DNA of 64,000 nt, from NCBI GenBank assembly GCA_937868765.1, contig CALMNL010000004.1:1-64000 (forward strand). The letters run 5' to 3'. Source of the DNA: an uncultured Desulfatitalea sp. Its GTDB lineage: Bacteria > Desulfobacterota > Desulfobacteria > Desulfobacterales > Desulfosarcinaceae. Each line of letters begins with the position of its first letter. Position 1 is the stretch's first letter. The notes under the pieces were generated by a model. The model saw only the letters and a program-made list of their open reading frames with translations, was not told the origin of the DNA and ran no database searches. Positions 49,374 through 57,599 of the stretch are shown one piece after another. The translations under genes and the position numbers were made by a program.

Positions 49374-50122
49374 GCTATATGGTAAAACACGATCCCCAGC
49401 CACTCGTGCAGGGCCGCGGCGGAAGCGGCCATGGCGTCGGCGTCGGGCAGGAAGTGATACCAATGGACGGGTTTGCCGGGGGCGGTGGTCAGGGCGCAGG
49501 GAAAGGGGGTCACCGCCAGCCCCACGGTTTGAAAGCAGAACAGGGACCGTTTCAGATGATAGCCCGAGGTGACCAGCAGCGGTCGGCGGAACCCGGCACG
49601 GTCGCAGATCCGCTTGCTGAAGAGAGCGTTTTCGTAGGTGTCCCGGCTCTGATCCTCCAGGATGATTTGGTCGGCGGCAATGCCCAGATCGATCAGAAAG
49701 CGCCGGGTCACCGTGGCGATGGACTCGCTGGTGGCATGCACCCGGCCCCCCGACACGATGATGGGAACCCCCAGCCGGCGCTGCAACCGGGCGGCGGCGA
49801 CCATGCGTTCCATGGTGTTGGGCCCGGGCGTGCCGCGGCCGGAAAGATCGGGCACCTCGCTGTAGGCCGAGCCGCCCAGCATGATGATGACATCGGCCTG
49901 GGGCGACGGCGGAACGGCCAGGCCGGCTTCCAGGCGGCCCATGAGCCACCGGGCGGTGATCCCCGCGGAAAAGAACCAGAGCAGCAGCGCCGCGGACAGC
50001 AGCACCCACCCGCCGCCGCGGCCCTTGCGCCGAAAAGTCCAGACGGCCGCCGCCGAAAGCAGCAGGATCAAGGCCCCCGGCGGCAGGAGAAACGGGGTGA
50101 CGATCTTCTTTACGAGAAACAT
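49367..50122 (-). CDS. YdcF/ElyC/SanA-family (DUF218) membrane protein
   Basis: About 251 aa from 50122; the open frame reaches 50224 without a better ribosome site. Two N-terminal membrane helices are followed by a DUF218 domain: ADVIIMLGGSAY, MVAAARLQRRLGVPIIVSGG, ILEDQSRDTYENALFSK and LVTSGYHLKRS. Relatives act in cell-envelope processes, and ElyC affects peptidoglycan precursors. It overlaps the DUF3786 gene convergently by 7 bases. Confidence 0.88.
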   Translation of the reverse strand: MFLVKKIVTPFLLPPGALILLLSAAAVWTFRRKGRGGGWVLLSAALLLWFFSAGITARWLMGRLEAGLAVPPSPQADVIIMLGGSAYSEVPDLSGRGTPGPNTMERMVAAARLQRRLGVPIIVSGGRVHATSESIATVTRRFLIDLGIAADQIILEDQSRDTYENALFSKRICDRAGFRRPLLVTSGYHLKRSLFCFQTVGLAVTPFPCALTTAPGKPVHWYHFLPDADAMAASAAALHEWLGIVFYHIAY

Positions 50123-50251
50123 CCGCAGTCGTTCCTTTGCGACAAAACCAGTTGAATTTTTTATCTTCAGCAAGTTCTCCGGATCACTCCCGAAGATCTT
50201 CGCCGCCCGTCCCCATAGTCGCATCCGACTCGGGAAAGCAACTGTTTTTGG

Positions 50252-50279
50252 TTGACTCCTGATTCAGGGTTGATAAGGT
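50252..50279 (+). promoter_or_regulatory. Weak candidate sigma-70 promoter for the PA2779-like gene
   Basis: TTGACT (50252-50257) and TAAGGT (50274-50279) are separated by 16 bases, about 80 bases upstream of the ATG at 50361. Only the -35 matches well. Confidence 0.35.
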
Positions 50280-50360
50280 ACTCCTCGACATTTTTGTCTG
50301 GGATCAGCTCCAGTGGGTCCGAGCCTCCCCTCTCCCCCCAATAAGAAGGAAGGAAAACGA

Positions 50361-50771
50361 ATGAGACGTCATCGTGGCATGAAAAAGGCAGTGGCTTGTT
50401 TGGTGATAGTGGCGTTCAGCTTTCTGAGCCTGGTGGTGGCGCCGGCCCAGGCCGCCATGGTGGGCACGGCCGATATTCTCAAGGCCCAGAGCAACGACCT
50501 GGCGCGCCAGAAAGTCAAGCTCTTCATGGAACGTCAGGAGGTGGTCCAGCAGTTCGACGCCTGGGGCGTGAATCCCGATGAAGCCCAGGCCCGGGTCGAT
50601 ACCATGACCGATGAGGAGATCGCCATGCTCTCCTCGAAGATCGATCGGCTCCCGGCAGGCGGCGATGCCCTCGGGTTCATCCTGGCCGTGGCCGTCATCG
50701 TCTTCGTGGTCTTGATCATCACCGACCTCACGGGAGTCACCGACGTTTTCACGTTCATCAAAAAGCGTTAA
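50361..50771 (+). CDS. PA2779-family (DUF6627-like) exported protein
   Basis: 136 aa. The signal peptide ends near PAQAA. A helical central part with DDLARQKVKLFMERQEVVQQ-like pattern contains the conserved AWGVNPDEAQARVDTMTDEE segment. It ends in one transmembrane helix (GFILAVAVIVFVVLIITDL) and a short basic tail. It is directly followed by a PA2778-type cysteine peptidase gene, the arrangement known from Pseudomonas PA2779-PA2778. Function is undefined. A strong terminator follows. Confidence 0.88.
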   Translation: MRRHRGMKKAVACLVIVAFSFLSLVVAPAQAAMVGTADILKAQSNDLARQKVKLFMERQEVVQQFDAWGVNPDEAQARVDTMTDEEIAMLSSKIDRLPAGGDALGFILAVAVIVFVVLIITDLTGVTDVFTFIKKR

Positions 50772-50785
50772 GCCCGATCTATCCC

Positions 50786-50823
50786 GCAGAACCCGCGCTT
50801 TCCGACCGCGGGTTCTGCTTTTT
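50786..50823 (+). terminator. Rho-independent terminator after the PA2779-like gene
   Basis: A perfect 12-bp stem (50786-50797 with 50807-50818), a 9-base loop and TTTTT at 50819-50823. It lies only 10 bases before the first standard start codon of the next gene. Confidence 0.85.
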
Positions 50824-50832
50824 CCGGGCCTT

Positions 50833-51732
50833 GTGCTGCTGCTGGCGGGCTGCGCCTGGACCGGCCAGCCGTTTTCCCGCCCCCTGCCCGCCCATCTGCC
50901 GCCCGCAGTTCATCTGGCGAACGTGCCCTTTTACGCCCAGGCCGCCCTGCAGTGCGGACCGGCCTCCCTGGCCATGGTGCTGCGGGCCGAAGGGGTGGAC
51001 ATCTCTCCGGAAAAGCTCGCCGATCAAGTTTACACGCCGGGCCGCAAGGGCAGCCTGCAGCCGGAGCTGGTGACGGCCGCCCGCCGTCACGGCCGTCTGG
51101 CCTACCCCATCCAGGGATGGGATTGTCTTCTGGAGGCGGTGGCGGACGGACGGCCGGTGGTGGTATTGCAGAACCTGGGATTGAGCTGGCTGCCCCGCTG
51201 GCACTACGCGGTGGTGGTGGGCTACGATCTGTCCGCTTCCCAGATCATCCTGCACACCGGGAAGGTGGCCGACCGCAGGGTGGGCCTGGCCACTTTCGAC
51301 CACACCTGGCAACGGGCCGAGCGTTGGGGACTGCTGGTGCTGCCGCCGGAAGAACCACCGGTGTGCGCCCAGGAGGCCCCCTATCTGCAGGCGGCACTGG
51401 GGTTGCAGCAGGCCGGGTATCTGCCGGGGGCCACCCGGGCCTTTAAAAACGCCGTCGAACAGTGGCCGGCCAGCACCGCCGCGCTCAAGGCCTGGGGCAA
51501 TGCCCTGTATGCCGGCGGCGATGCGGCCGGTGCGGCCGAAGCCTTCCGACGCGCCACCCTTATCGATCCGGCGGACGGCGATGCCTTCAACAACCTGGCC
51601 CACGTGCTGGCCGAACAGGGCGCACTGCCGGCGGCCAAAGCCGCGGCGCTGCGGGCCGTTGCCATCGGCGGCCCCCGGGTGGCGCTCTATCGCGAAACAC
51701 TGGAGACAATTCGGCGCTTAAAGCGGCCTTGA
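50833..51732 (+). CDS. PA2778-family C39-like cysteine peptidase with TPR repeats
   Basis: 299 aa from a GTG at 50833. A lipoprotein signal is implied by LLLAGC. The C39-like domain contains VPFYAQAALQCGPASLAMVL with the catalytic Cys, and the catalytic His in WHYAVVVGYD. Residues 190-299 form TPR-type helices (AFKNAVEQWPASTAALKAWG). The GTG leaves only four residues before the lipobox Cys region, too short for a signal. The reading frame stays open upstream through the terminator with no ATG, GTG or TTG. A non-standard start is therefore possible. Confidence 0.8.
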   Translation: MLLLAGCAWTGQPFSRPLPAHLPPAVHLANVPFYAQAALQCGPASLAMVLRAEGVDISPEKLADQVYTPGRKGSLQPELVTAARRHGRLAYPIQGWDCLLEAVADGRPVVVLQNLGLSWLPRWHYAVVVGYDLSASQIILHTGKVADRRVGLATFDHTWQRAERWGLLVLPPEEPPVCAQEAPYLQAALGLQQAGYLPGATRAFKNAVEQWPASTAALKAWGNALYAGGDAAGAAEAFRRATLIDPADGDAFNNLAHVLAEQGALPAAKAAALRAVAIGGPRVALYRETLETIRRLKRP

Positions 51733-51745
51733 CCGATACAGGCGG

Positions 51746-52507
51746 CTAGACGGTTACCCCGCCATCGACGACCAGCACCTGGCCGGTCATGAACGCCGAT
51801 GCCCTGGAAGCCAGGAACAGGGCAGCGCCGGCGATGTCGAGGGGCTCGCCGATGCGGCGCAGCGGGGTGGCGTTGATGCGTTCGTTGAGAAATTCGGGAT
51901 TCTCCCACAGCGCCCGGGCGAAATCGGTCTTGATCAACCCGGGGGCGATGGCGTTGGCGCGGATGTTGTATTGGCCGTACTCCACGGCGATATTGCGGAC
52001 CAGCGCGATTTCACCGGCTTTGCTGATGCCGTAGGTGCCGATCTCCCTGGAACCGCGCAGACCGGCGATGGAAGAGATCACCACGATGGCACCGTCGCGC
52101 CGGGCCACCATTGCGGGCAGCACCATGTGGCAGAGCCAGTGGGTGGATTTGAGGTTGGTGTCGATGATCTTGGCGAAAGCGTCGTCATCGATGGTGGCCG
52201 ATGGGCCGTGATGCACGTTGGAAGCCGCGTTGCAGACCAGGATGTCGATGCGGCCGAAATGCCGCAGGCTCTCATCCACCAGGGATTTGAGCTGATCTTT
52301 GTGACCGATATGGCAGGCCAGCGCCAGCGCCGCGTCGGCGCGACCCGCGGAGGCATTGATTTCGGCCGCCGCAGCCTGGCAGGCGTCGGCCTTGCGGCTG
52401 GAAACCACCACCCGGGCCCCCTGCAGGGCCATCTGCTCGGCAATGGCGCGGCCGATGCCTCGGGTGGCGCCGGTGATGATGGCCGTTTTGCCCGTCAAAT
52501 CGAACAT
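51746..52507 (-). CDS. Short-chain dehydrogenase/reductase (FabG-like)
   Basis: 253 aa classical SDR. The cofactor motif is TGATRGIG, followed by CNAASN (NNAG equivalent), the catalytic Ser in ISSIAGLRG, the YGISKAG Tyr-Lys pair and the C-terminal GQVLVVDGGVTV. It is an NAD(P)-linked oxidoreductase acting on a 3-oxoacyl or alcohol substrate, not assignable further. It lies 95 bases downstream of the bTHX gene on the same strand, so it may be read from the same promoter. Confidence 0.92.
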   Translation of the reverse strand: MFDLTGKTAIITGATRGIGRAIAEQMALQGARVVVSSRKADACQAAAAEINASAGRADAALALACHIGHKDQLKSLVDESLRHFGRIDILVCNAASNVHHGPSATIDDDAFAKIIDTNLKSTHWLCHMVLPAMVARRDGAIVVISSIAGLRGSREIGTYGISKAGEIALVRNIAVEYGQYNIRANAIAPGLIKTDFARALWENPEFLNERINATPLRRIGEPLDIAGAALFLASRASAFMTGQVLVVDGGVTV

Positions 52508-52602
52508 ACGCGCCTCCTTGGCATGCGGTTGCCGCCGGCCGGTCGCGGCGGATCAACCCCTTGCCGGAGAAATGAGGTTCGCCGGCAAAAGCGGCGGATG
52601 AA

Positions 52603-52701
52603 TCAAGCCGTCTTGGCTTTCTTGCTCTTCTTCAAACGGCATTTGCCCGTGGTGCCCCGCCAGATTTTGCCGCGTTTGGTGCGGCGATCACCTCTACCCA
52701 T
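52603..52701 (-). CDS. Ribosomal protein bTHX (30S THX), 32 aa
   Basis: A 32-residue, strongly basic protein starting [20 protein letters not shown]. It matches the bTHX family pattern MGKGDKKTRRGKI-RGTYGK, known from Thermus and many other bacteria, where the peptide sits in the head of the small ribosomal subunit. AAGGAGGAG lies 6 bases before the ATG. A good sigma-70 promoter precedes it. It is too small for routine ORF calling. Confidence 0.9.
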   Translation of the reverse strand: MGRGDRRTKRGKIWRGTTGKCRLKKSKKAKTA

Positions 52702-52745
52702 AACGATCTCCTCCTTATCAGGCTGATTGAACGATCAAAGCGCCC

Positions 52746-52774
52746 CTCATAACACGCTCTAAAATCGCTGCCAA
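52746..52774 (-). promoter_or_regulatory. Sigma-70 promoter for bTHX
   Basis: On the minus strand TTGGCA (52769-52774) and TATGAG (52746-52751) are separated by 17 bases, giving a leader of about 38 bases before the bTHX ATG. It matches 5/6 and 4/6 of consensus. Confidence 0.6.
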
Positions 52775-52785
52775 GTGCAAATTTC

Positions 52786-52813
52786 TTGACAAGCGGACGC
52801 CTTTTCCCATAGG
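52786..52813 (+). promoter_or_regulatory. Sigma-70 promoter for the cobalamin riboswitch-cobT transcript
   Basis: TTGACA (52786-52791, perfect) and CATAGG (52808-52813) with a 16-base spacer, just upstream of the riboswitch. It lies back to back with the bTHX promoter. Confidence 0.6.
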
Positions 52814-52824
52814 GATCGGCCGTT

Positions 52825-53030
52825 GATATGCTTTCGGGTCCCCTGATGGGTAAATAGGGAAACCGGTGCGAAGCCGGTGCGGACCCGCCGCTGTATGCCT
52901 GCCCGTTTCCGTCAGGAATCGGGAACCTTCACGGCCGCGTATGCCACTGCCGCAGACCACTGCGGCGGGAAGGCCGCCGTGACGGCAGGCAAGCCAGAAG
53001 ACCTGCCCGAAAGCACATGACTTGGTGGTG
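52825..53030 (+). ncRNA. Cobalamin (AdoCbl-type) riboswitch
   Basis: The leader contains the hallmark parts of a class I cobalamin riboswitch in order: GATATGCTTTCGGGTCCCC, AAACCGGTGCGAAGCCGGTG followed by CGGACCCGCCGCTGT (B12 box region), and GCCAGAAGACCTGCCC near 52992. It sits upstream of cobT with a terminator between them, so cobalamin binding should favour termination and shut off cobT. Confidence 0.95.
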
Positions 53031-53035
53031 AAGGC

Positions 53036-53085
53036 AAAGCCCCAGGCTGATGGATTGTTCATCAGCGTGGGGCTTTTCGTTTTAT
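53036..53085 (+). terminator. Riboswitch-controlled terminator
   Basis: AAAGCCCCA and CTGATG pair with CATCAG and TGGGGCTTTT (53036-53052 with 53060-53076), followed by T-rich sequence. It is placed as the expression platform of the riboswitch, ahead of cobT at 53110. Confidence 0.85.
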
Positions 53086-53109
53086 GCGACAAGCAAGGAG
53101 AACTGGACC

Positions 53110-54189
53110 ATGAAATTCAATAGCGTACAAGAGATCATCGCGGCCATCCGGCCCGTGGATGGCGCCTGGCTGGAGAAAGCCCGGGCCCGCACCGCCCAAC
53201 TGGTCATGCCCCCGAGAGCCCTGGGGCGGCTGCACGACCTGGCCGAGCGCTGCTGCGCCATCCAGGAGACGCTGCAGCCCAGCCTGGAGAGCAAGGCCGT
53301 GGCGGTCATGGCCGGCGACCACGGCATTGCGGCCGAAGGGGTCAGCGCCTTTCCCCAGGAGGTGACCGGCGCCATGGTGCGCACCTTCCTGACCGGCGGC
53401 GCGGGCATCAATGCCATCGCCCGCCATGCCGGCGCCCAGGTGTGGGTGGTGGACATGGGCATCATCCCCCAGATCGACCCCCGCGAAATTTCCGGCGGCC
53501 ATCAGCTCAAGGTGAGCAAGATCGGCCCGGGCACCGCCTCATTCCTGCGCGGCCCGGCCATGACCCGAGCCCAGGCCGAGGCGGCGGTGATGGCCGGTTT
53601 CGGGCACGCCGCCGAACTGTTCCAAGGCGGGGTGCAGATTCTGGGAACGGGCGACATGGGCATTGCCAACACGACCCCTTCGGCGGCCATCGGGGCCGTG
53701 GTCACCGGCGCCTGCCTGGACGATATGGTCGGTCGCGGCACCGGCATCGACGCACAGGGGCTGTCGCACAAAAAGGAGGTGATCGCCCGGGGAATCGAAC
53801 TGAACCAGCCCGACGCCGGGGACGGGCTGGATCTGCTGACCAAGCTGGGCGGCTTCGAAATCGGCGGCATCGCCGGCCTGATCCTGGCGGGCGCCCATTT
53901 TCGGCGACCGGTGGTGGTGGACGGCTTGATCTCCACGGCCGGCGCCCTGATCGCCCACCTCCTGTGCCCAACCGTGGACGACTACCTCTTTGCCGGGCAT
54001 CAGTCCGAAGAGCCGGGCCACCGGATCATGCTGCGCCACCTGGGGTTGGCCCCCATCCTGGACCTGGGCATGCGGCTGGGCGAAGGCACGGGCGGGGTCC
54101 TGGCCATGACCGTCATGCAGGCGGCGGTGCGGATGTTCAACGAGGTGATGACCTTTGCCGAAGCGGGGGTGGCCGAGAAAGAAAGGTAA
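53110..54189 (+). CDS. cobT: Nicotinate-nucleotide-dimethylbenzimidazole phosphoribosyltransferase
   Basis: 359 aa; the ATG at 53110 has AAGGAG 9 bases upstream. The family motifs include MAGDHGIAAEGVSAFPQEVT, TGDMGIANTTPSAA, and the catalytic glutamate in RLGEGTGG near residue 322. It makes the alpha-ribazole phosphate lower ligand of cobalamin from nicotinate mononucleotide and a benzimidazole. Other cobalamin genes are not adjacent, so cobT stands alone under the riboswitch. This implies the cell assembles or remodels B12. Confidence 0.95.
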   Translation: MKFNSVQEIIAAIRPVDGAWLEKARARTAQLVMPPRALGRLHDLAERCCAIQETLQPSLESKAVAVMAGDHGIAAEGVSAFPQEVTGAMVRTFLTGGAGINAIARHAGAQVWVVDMGIIPQIDPREISGGHQLKVSKIGPGTASFLRGPAMTRAQAEAAVMAGFGHAAELFQGGVQILGTGDMGIANTTPSAAIGAVVTGACLDDMVGRGTGIDAQGLSHKKEVIARGIELNQPDAGDGLDLLTKLGGFEIGGIAGLILAGAHFRRPVVVDGLISTAGALIAHLLCPTVDDYLFAGHQSEEPGHRIMLRHLGLAPILDLGMRLGEGTGGVLAMTVMQAAVRMFNEVMTFAEAGVAEKER

Positions 54190-54219
54190 AATTTCGCCCT
54201 GGGGCCGCCAGGCGGAGGG

Positions 54220-54873
54220 TCAACGCTGGAAAAAAGGCAGCGAAAGCGCGAACAGCGCCAGGTTGCCCAAGGCATGGATGGTGATCGGCACCATCAGGTT
54301 GCGGCTGGTCTCATAGGCCAGGGCAAACACCACGCCGCCCACCACCTGGGTGGCGGGCAACCGGTTGAAGTGCAGGACGACGAAAATGGCGGTGCTGAAA
54401 ACGATGGCGGCTACGATGCCGTAGCTGCGGAAAAACGAAAAAAGGATGCCGCGGAAGCAGATCTCTTCGGCGATGGGGGCGATCACGCCGCCCACGAGAA
54501 AAAGCAGCACCAGATCGCTGGGCCGGCCCGGCAGGGGCGAACGGATCAGGGCGATGGGATTCCATCCGGCCAGGTAGATCACGGCCATGCCCAGGCCGGC
54601 CGCCAGGGCGAACACCAGAGACCAGCCCACTCCCCGGATCAGCCCCGCCGGCCAGGAGCGGGGCTGCCACCCGATGGCGCCCAGCCCCCCCTCCAGCCGG
54701 ATCACGGTCCACAGCATGCCGGCGATCTGGAGCAGGCGAACGGCGCCGATTTTGGCAAAACGGGGCCAGCCGGTCCATTCCAGGGCAAAGCCGGCCAGCA
54801 GTTCCAGGCCGACCACCACCATCAGGGCGACAGCCAAGGTCAAGGGGCGGATGTGGATAGGTTTTGGTGCCAA
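54220..54873 (-). CDS. CPBP-family intramembrane metalloprotease
   Basis: 217 aa from a TTG at 54873, which has AGGAG 7 bases upstream; a GTG at 54906 is in frame but less well placed. The multi-pass membrane protein carries the CPBP/Rce1-like motifs: IAEEICFRGIL (EExxxR), VVLHFNRL (FxxxH-like) and PITIHALGN (HxxxN). Members process prenylated or other peptides, and in bacteria often serve immunity or maturation roles. Its start overlaps the preceding gene by 34 bases. Substrate unknown. Confidence 0.88.
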   Translation of the reverse strand: MAPKPIHIRPLTLAVALMVVVGLELLAGFALEWTGWPRFAKIGAVRLLQIAGMLWTVIRLEGGLGAIGWQPRSWPAGLIRGVGWSLVFALAAGLGMAVIYLAGWNPIALIRSPLPGRPSDLVLLFLVGGVIAPIAEEICFRGILFSFFRSYGIVAAIVFSTAIFVVLHFNRLPATQVVGGVVFALAYETSRNLMVPITIHALGNLALFALSLPFFQR

Positions 54874-56357
54874 CCCAGTCTCCTCATGGCGCGATAGGCG
54901 TACCACTGGGTATACCAGTGGCCGGATTGAAGCATGTGTTCACGAATGACGGGCACGGCGCGCCGGTCGCCCCGCTCGCCCAGGGCATAATAGGCCTGGC
55001 ACACCACGTTGGGGTGCGGATCCCGGATCAACGTCAGCAAATCCGCCTGGGCCGTCTCGCCGTGGCTGTATGCCAGGGCCCGGGCCACCCAATAGCGTTC
55101 TACCACCAGGGGGCTGCCCAGCAGGGTTTTGTATTGGGGGTAACGGGCCAGATCCAGGTGCTCCATTTCGATGTATCGCAGGGCCGCGACGCGCTGGTGC
55201 CAGTGCGCCGCGGCCAGGGCCGACCCCACCTGCCCGGCCGACAGAGGCTGCGCCTGGGCGCCCAGCATGGGTACGAAGAGCAGCACGCCGATGAGCAGGC
55301 AGGTCCCCGCGCGGATCCAGACCAGCGACGGCCCCTGGGCAAAGAGGCCGGCGATCCGTCCGATGGCACCGTCAACGGCAATATACAGCAGAATGGGGAA
55401 TCCCAGCAAAAGCCCCACGAAAGTGAAGCGCCGGAACGGTCCGTAGCGGTCCGTGACCTGGGCGTATCGCGTCAGCCAGGGGCGCGGATCGGCCAGGAAC
55501 GCCTGCCGGGCCACCGCCAGGCGTTCGCCGCCGGGTGCGGCCAAAATCAAGGTGTCGGCATCGGCGAAGCGCACCGTCAAATCGTCGGGCAAGCGGTCTG
55601 AAACGGTCACCACATCCTGATCCGCCAGCACGCGGGTCAACTGCCGGGCCACGGCGGCGTCGGGCACGGCTTCCAGTCCCACTGTGCGCACGGTCTTCTG
55701 GGAAAACGATTTGAAGCACTCGGCGGCATGCAGGGTATAGCGGTAGTAAAAATCGTTCACCGATCGGCCGAAGGCATTGGAGAGCAGTATTTGATCGCGG
55801 ATGGTGACGAAGAGGCGGGTGTTCAGTTGGGTGGCCCACAGGCCGGTGAGCACCATCAGGGTCAGCAGCGGTACGGGCCAGAGTCGCCCGGCACCGATCG
55901 GCCCGGCCGCCGGTCCCTTGCGCAAGGCGGCCAGGGCCGTGGCCAAAGGGGTGCAGACCATCAGCAGGGTAGGAAACAGCACCCAGCCCCGGATGTTCAC
56001 GGCGATGGCCAATGCCAGCCAGCCGAGGGCGGCGATCCAGAGCAGTCTCGGCCGGGCCCCAAAGAGCCGCTGCCACAGGTAGAGGATCGACCAGGCGGCC
56101 AGGGTCAGGCCGATCCCGATGCTCAGCGTGAAGAAAACGGCACCGCCCAGGGCCGAACTCCACTGCCGCAGCGTGTCGGCGGCCGGACCGGCGGGCAGGG
56201 CCAGCCAGCCGGCGCGCTCGATGGCTTGCACGCTCTGGTCCAGGCGGCTGTTGGAAAGCCGCACGGAAATGGTGGCGATGAACTGGGTGACCAGCAGGCC
56301 GACGGTCACGGGACCCAAAGAACGCCCGCGCAGGGAAAGATTTCGGCTGAATGTCAT
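54840..56357 (-). CDS. Large membrane protein with C-terminal HEAT-like repeats
   Basis: 505 aa. About seven hydrophobic segments cover residues 15-185 and 315-375. A soluble periplasmic-type domain lies between (190-310; LPDDLTVRFADADTLILAAP). The last 110 residues form HEAT-like helical repeats (LLTLIRDPHPNVVCQAYYAL, GDRRAVPVIREHMLQSG). The family was not recognised. It is cotranscribed with the downstream CPBP protease through an overlap. Confidence 0.7.
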   Translation of the reverse strand: MTFSRNLSLRGRSLGPVTVGLLVTQFIATISVRLSNSRLDQSVQAIERAGWLALPAGPAADTLRQWSSALGGAVFFTLSIGIGLTLAAWSILYLWQRLFGARPRLLWIAALGWLALAIAVNIRGWVLFPTLLMVCTPLATALAALRKGPAAGPIGAGRLWPVPLLTLMVLTGLWATQLNTRLFVTIRDQILLSNAFGRSVNDFYYRYTLHAAECFKSFSQKTVRTVGLEAVPDAAVARQLTRVLADQDVVTVSDRLPDDLTVRFADADTLILAAPGGERLAVARQAFLADPRPWLTRYAQVTDRYGPFRRFTFVGLLLGFPILLYIAVDGAIGRIAGLFAQGPSLVWIRAGTCLLIGVLLFVPMLGAQAQPLSAGQVGSALAAAHWHQRVAALRYIEMEHLDLARYPQYKTLLGSPLVVERYWVARALAYSHGETAQADLLTLIRDPHPNVVCQAYYALGERGDRRAVPVIREHMLQSGHWYTQWYAYRAMRRLGWHQNLSTSAP

Positions 56358-56497
56358 GAGCTCTCGGAAAACCTTTCAGTCTTGAATTCACGGCAGGGTC
56401 GGCCGACTGCCTCGGAAGCATATAGCCCATTTCGGCAATCAGGTCAAAATAGCCTTTATACTTGACCATTTAGCAAATTCCCCCTATCTTGAGCGCC

Positions 56498-57586
56498 ATG
56501 AAGAAAACCGCATTGATTACCGGCATTGCCGGCCAGGACGGCGCCCTGCTGGCGGAGTTGCTGCTTTCCAAAGGCTATGAAGTGCATGGCATCAAACGCC
56601 GGGCCTCGTCGTTCAATACGGCGCGCATCGACCACCTCTACCAGGATCGCCACGAGCGCGATGTCCGCCTGTTTCTGCACTACGGCGACTTGACCGATGC
56701 CACCAACCTGATCCGCGTCATCCAGGAGGTGCAGCCCGACGAAATCTACAACCTGGGCGCCCAGAGCCACGTCATGGTCTCGTTTGAAACCGCCGAATAC
56801 ACCGCCAATGCCGACGCCCTGGGCACCTTGCGGCTGCTCGAGGCCATCCGCATTCTGGGGCTGGCGCGTAAAACGCGCTTCTACCAGGCCTCCACCAGCG
56901 AGATGTTCGGCAAGGTGCAGGAGGTCCCCCAGAAGGAAACCACGCCCTTTTACCCGCGCAGCCCCTACGGTGCGGCCAAGGCCTACGCCTACTGGATCAC
57001 GGTCAACTACCGCGAGGCGTACAACATGTTCGCCTGCAACGGCATTCTCTTCAACCACGAATCTTCCATCCGCGGCGAGACCTTTGTCTCCCGCAAGATC
57101 ACGCGGGCCGTGGCCCGCATCAAGCTGGGGCTGCAGGAGGTACTCTATCTCGGCAATCTCGATGCCCGGCGCGACTGGGGCCATGCCAGGGATTACGTGC
57201 GCGCCATGTACCTGATGCTGCAGCAGCCCCAGCCCGAAGACTATGTCATCGCCACCGGCGAGACCCGCAGCGTGCGCGAGTTAGTGGAAAAGGCTTTTGC
57301 CCGGGTGGGTGTCGCCATCCGCTGGCAGGGCCAGGGCCGCGAAGAGGTGGGCATCGACGCGGAGAGCGGAAAAGTGCGGGTGCGCATCGACCCGCGCTAT
57401 TTCCGGCCGACCGAAGTGGACCTGCTGTTGGGGGATGCCGCCAAGGCCCGCCGCCAGTTGAACTGGAAACCCGAGATTGGCTTCGACCAACTGGTGGCCG
57501 AAATGGTGGCCAGGGATCTGAAGGCGGCCGAGAAAGAGCGCCTTGTGCGCCAGGGCGGTTATCACACCTATGAAAGCTTCGACTGA
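56498..57586 (+). CDS. gmd: GDP-mannose 4,6-dehydratase
   Basis: 362 aa. The ATG at 56498 begins [20 protein letters not shown], the Rossmann NADP motif of Gmd. [20 protein letters not shown], the catalytic Thr/Glu region [14 protein letters not shown] and the YxxxK motif in [12 protein letters not shown] are all present, as is [14 protein letters not shown]. It converts GDP-mannose to GDP-4-keto-6-deoxymannose, the first step to GDP-L-fucose. First gene of the nucleotide-sugar operon; 13 bases to fcl. Confidence 0.97.
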   Translation: MKKTALITGIAGQDGALLAELLLSKGYEVHGIKRRASSFNTARIDHLYQDRHERDVRLFLHYGDLTDATNLIRVIQEVQPDEIYNLGAQSHVMVSFETAEYTANADALGTLRLLEAIRILGLARKTRFYQASTSEMFGKVQEVPQKETTPFYPRSPYGAAKAYAYWITVNYREAYNMFACNGILFNHESSIRGETFVSRKITRAVARIKLGLQEVLYLGNLDARRDWGHARDYVRAMYLMLQQPQPEDYVIATGETRSVRELVEKAFARVGVAIRWQGQGREEVGIDAESGKVRVRIDPRYFRPTEVDLLLGDAAKARRQLNWKPEIGFDQLVAEMVARDLKAAEKERLVRQGGYHTYESFD

Positions 57587-57599
57587 GCCCCGGGGCCCC

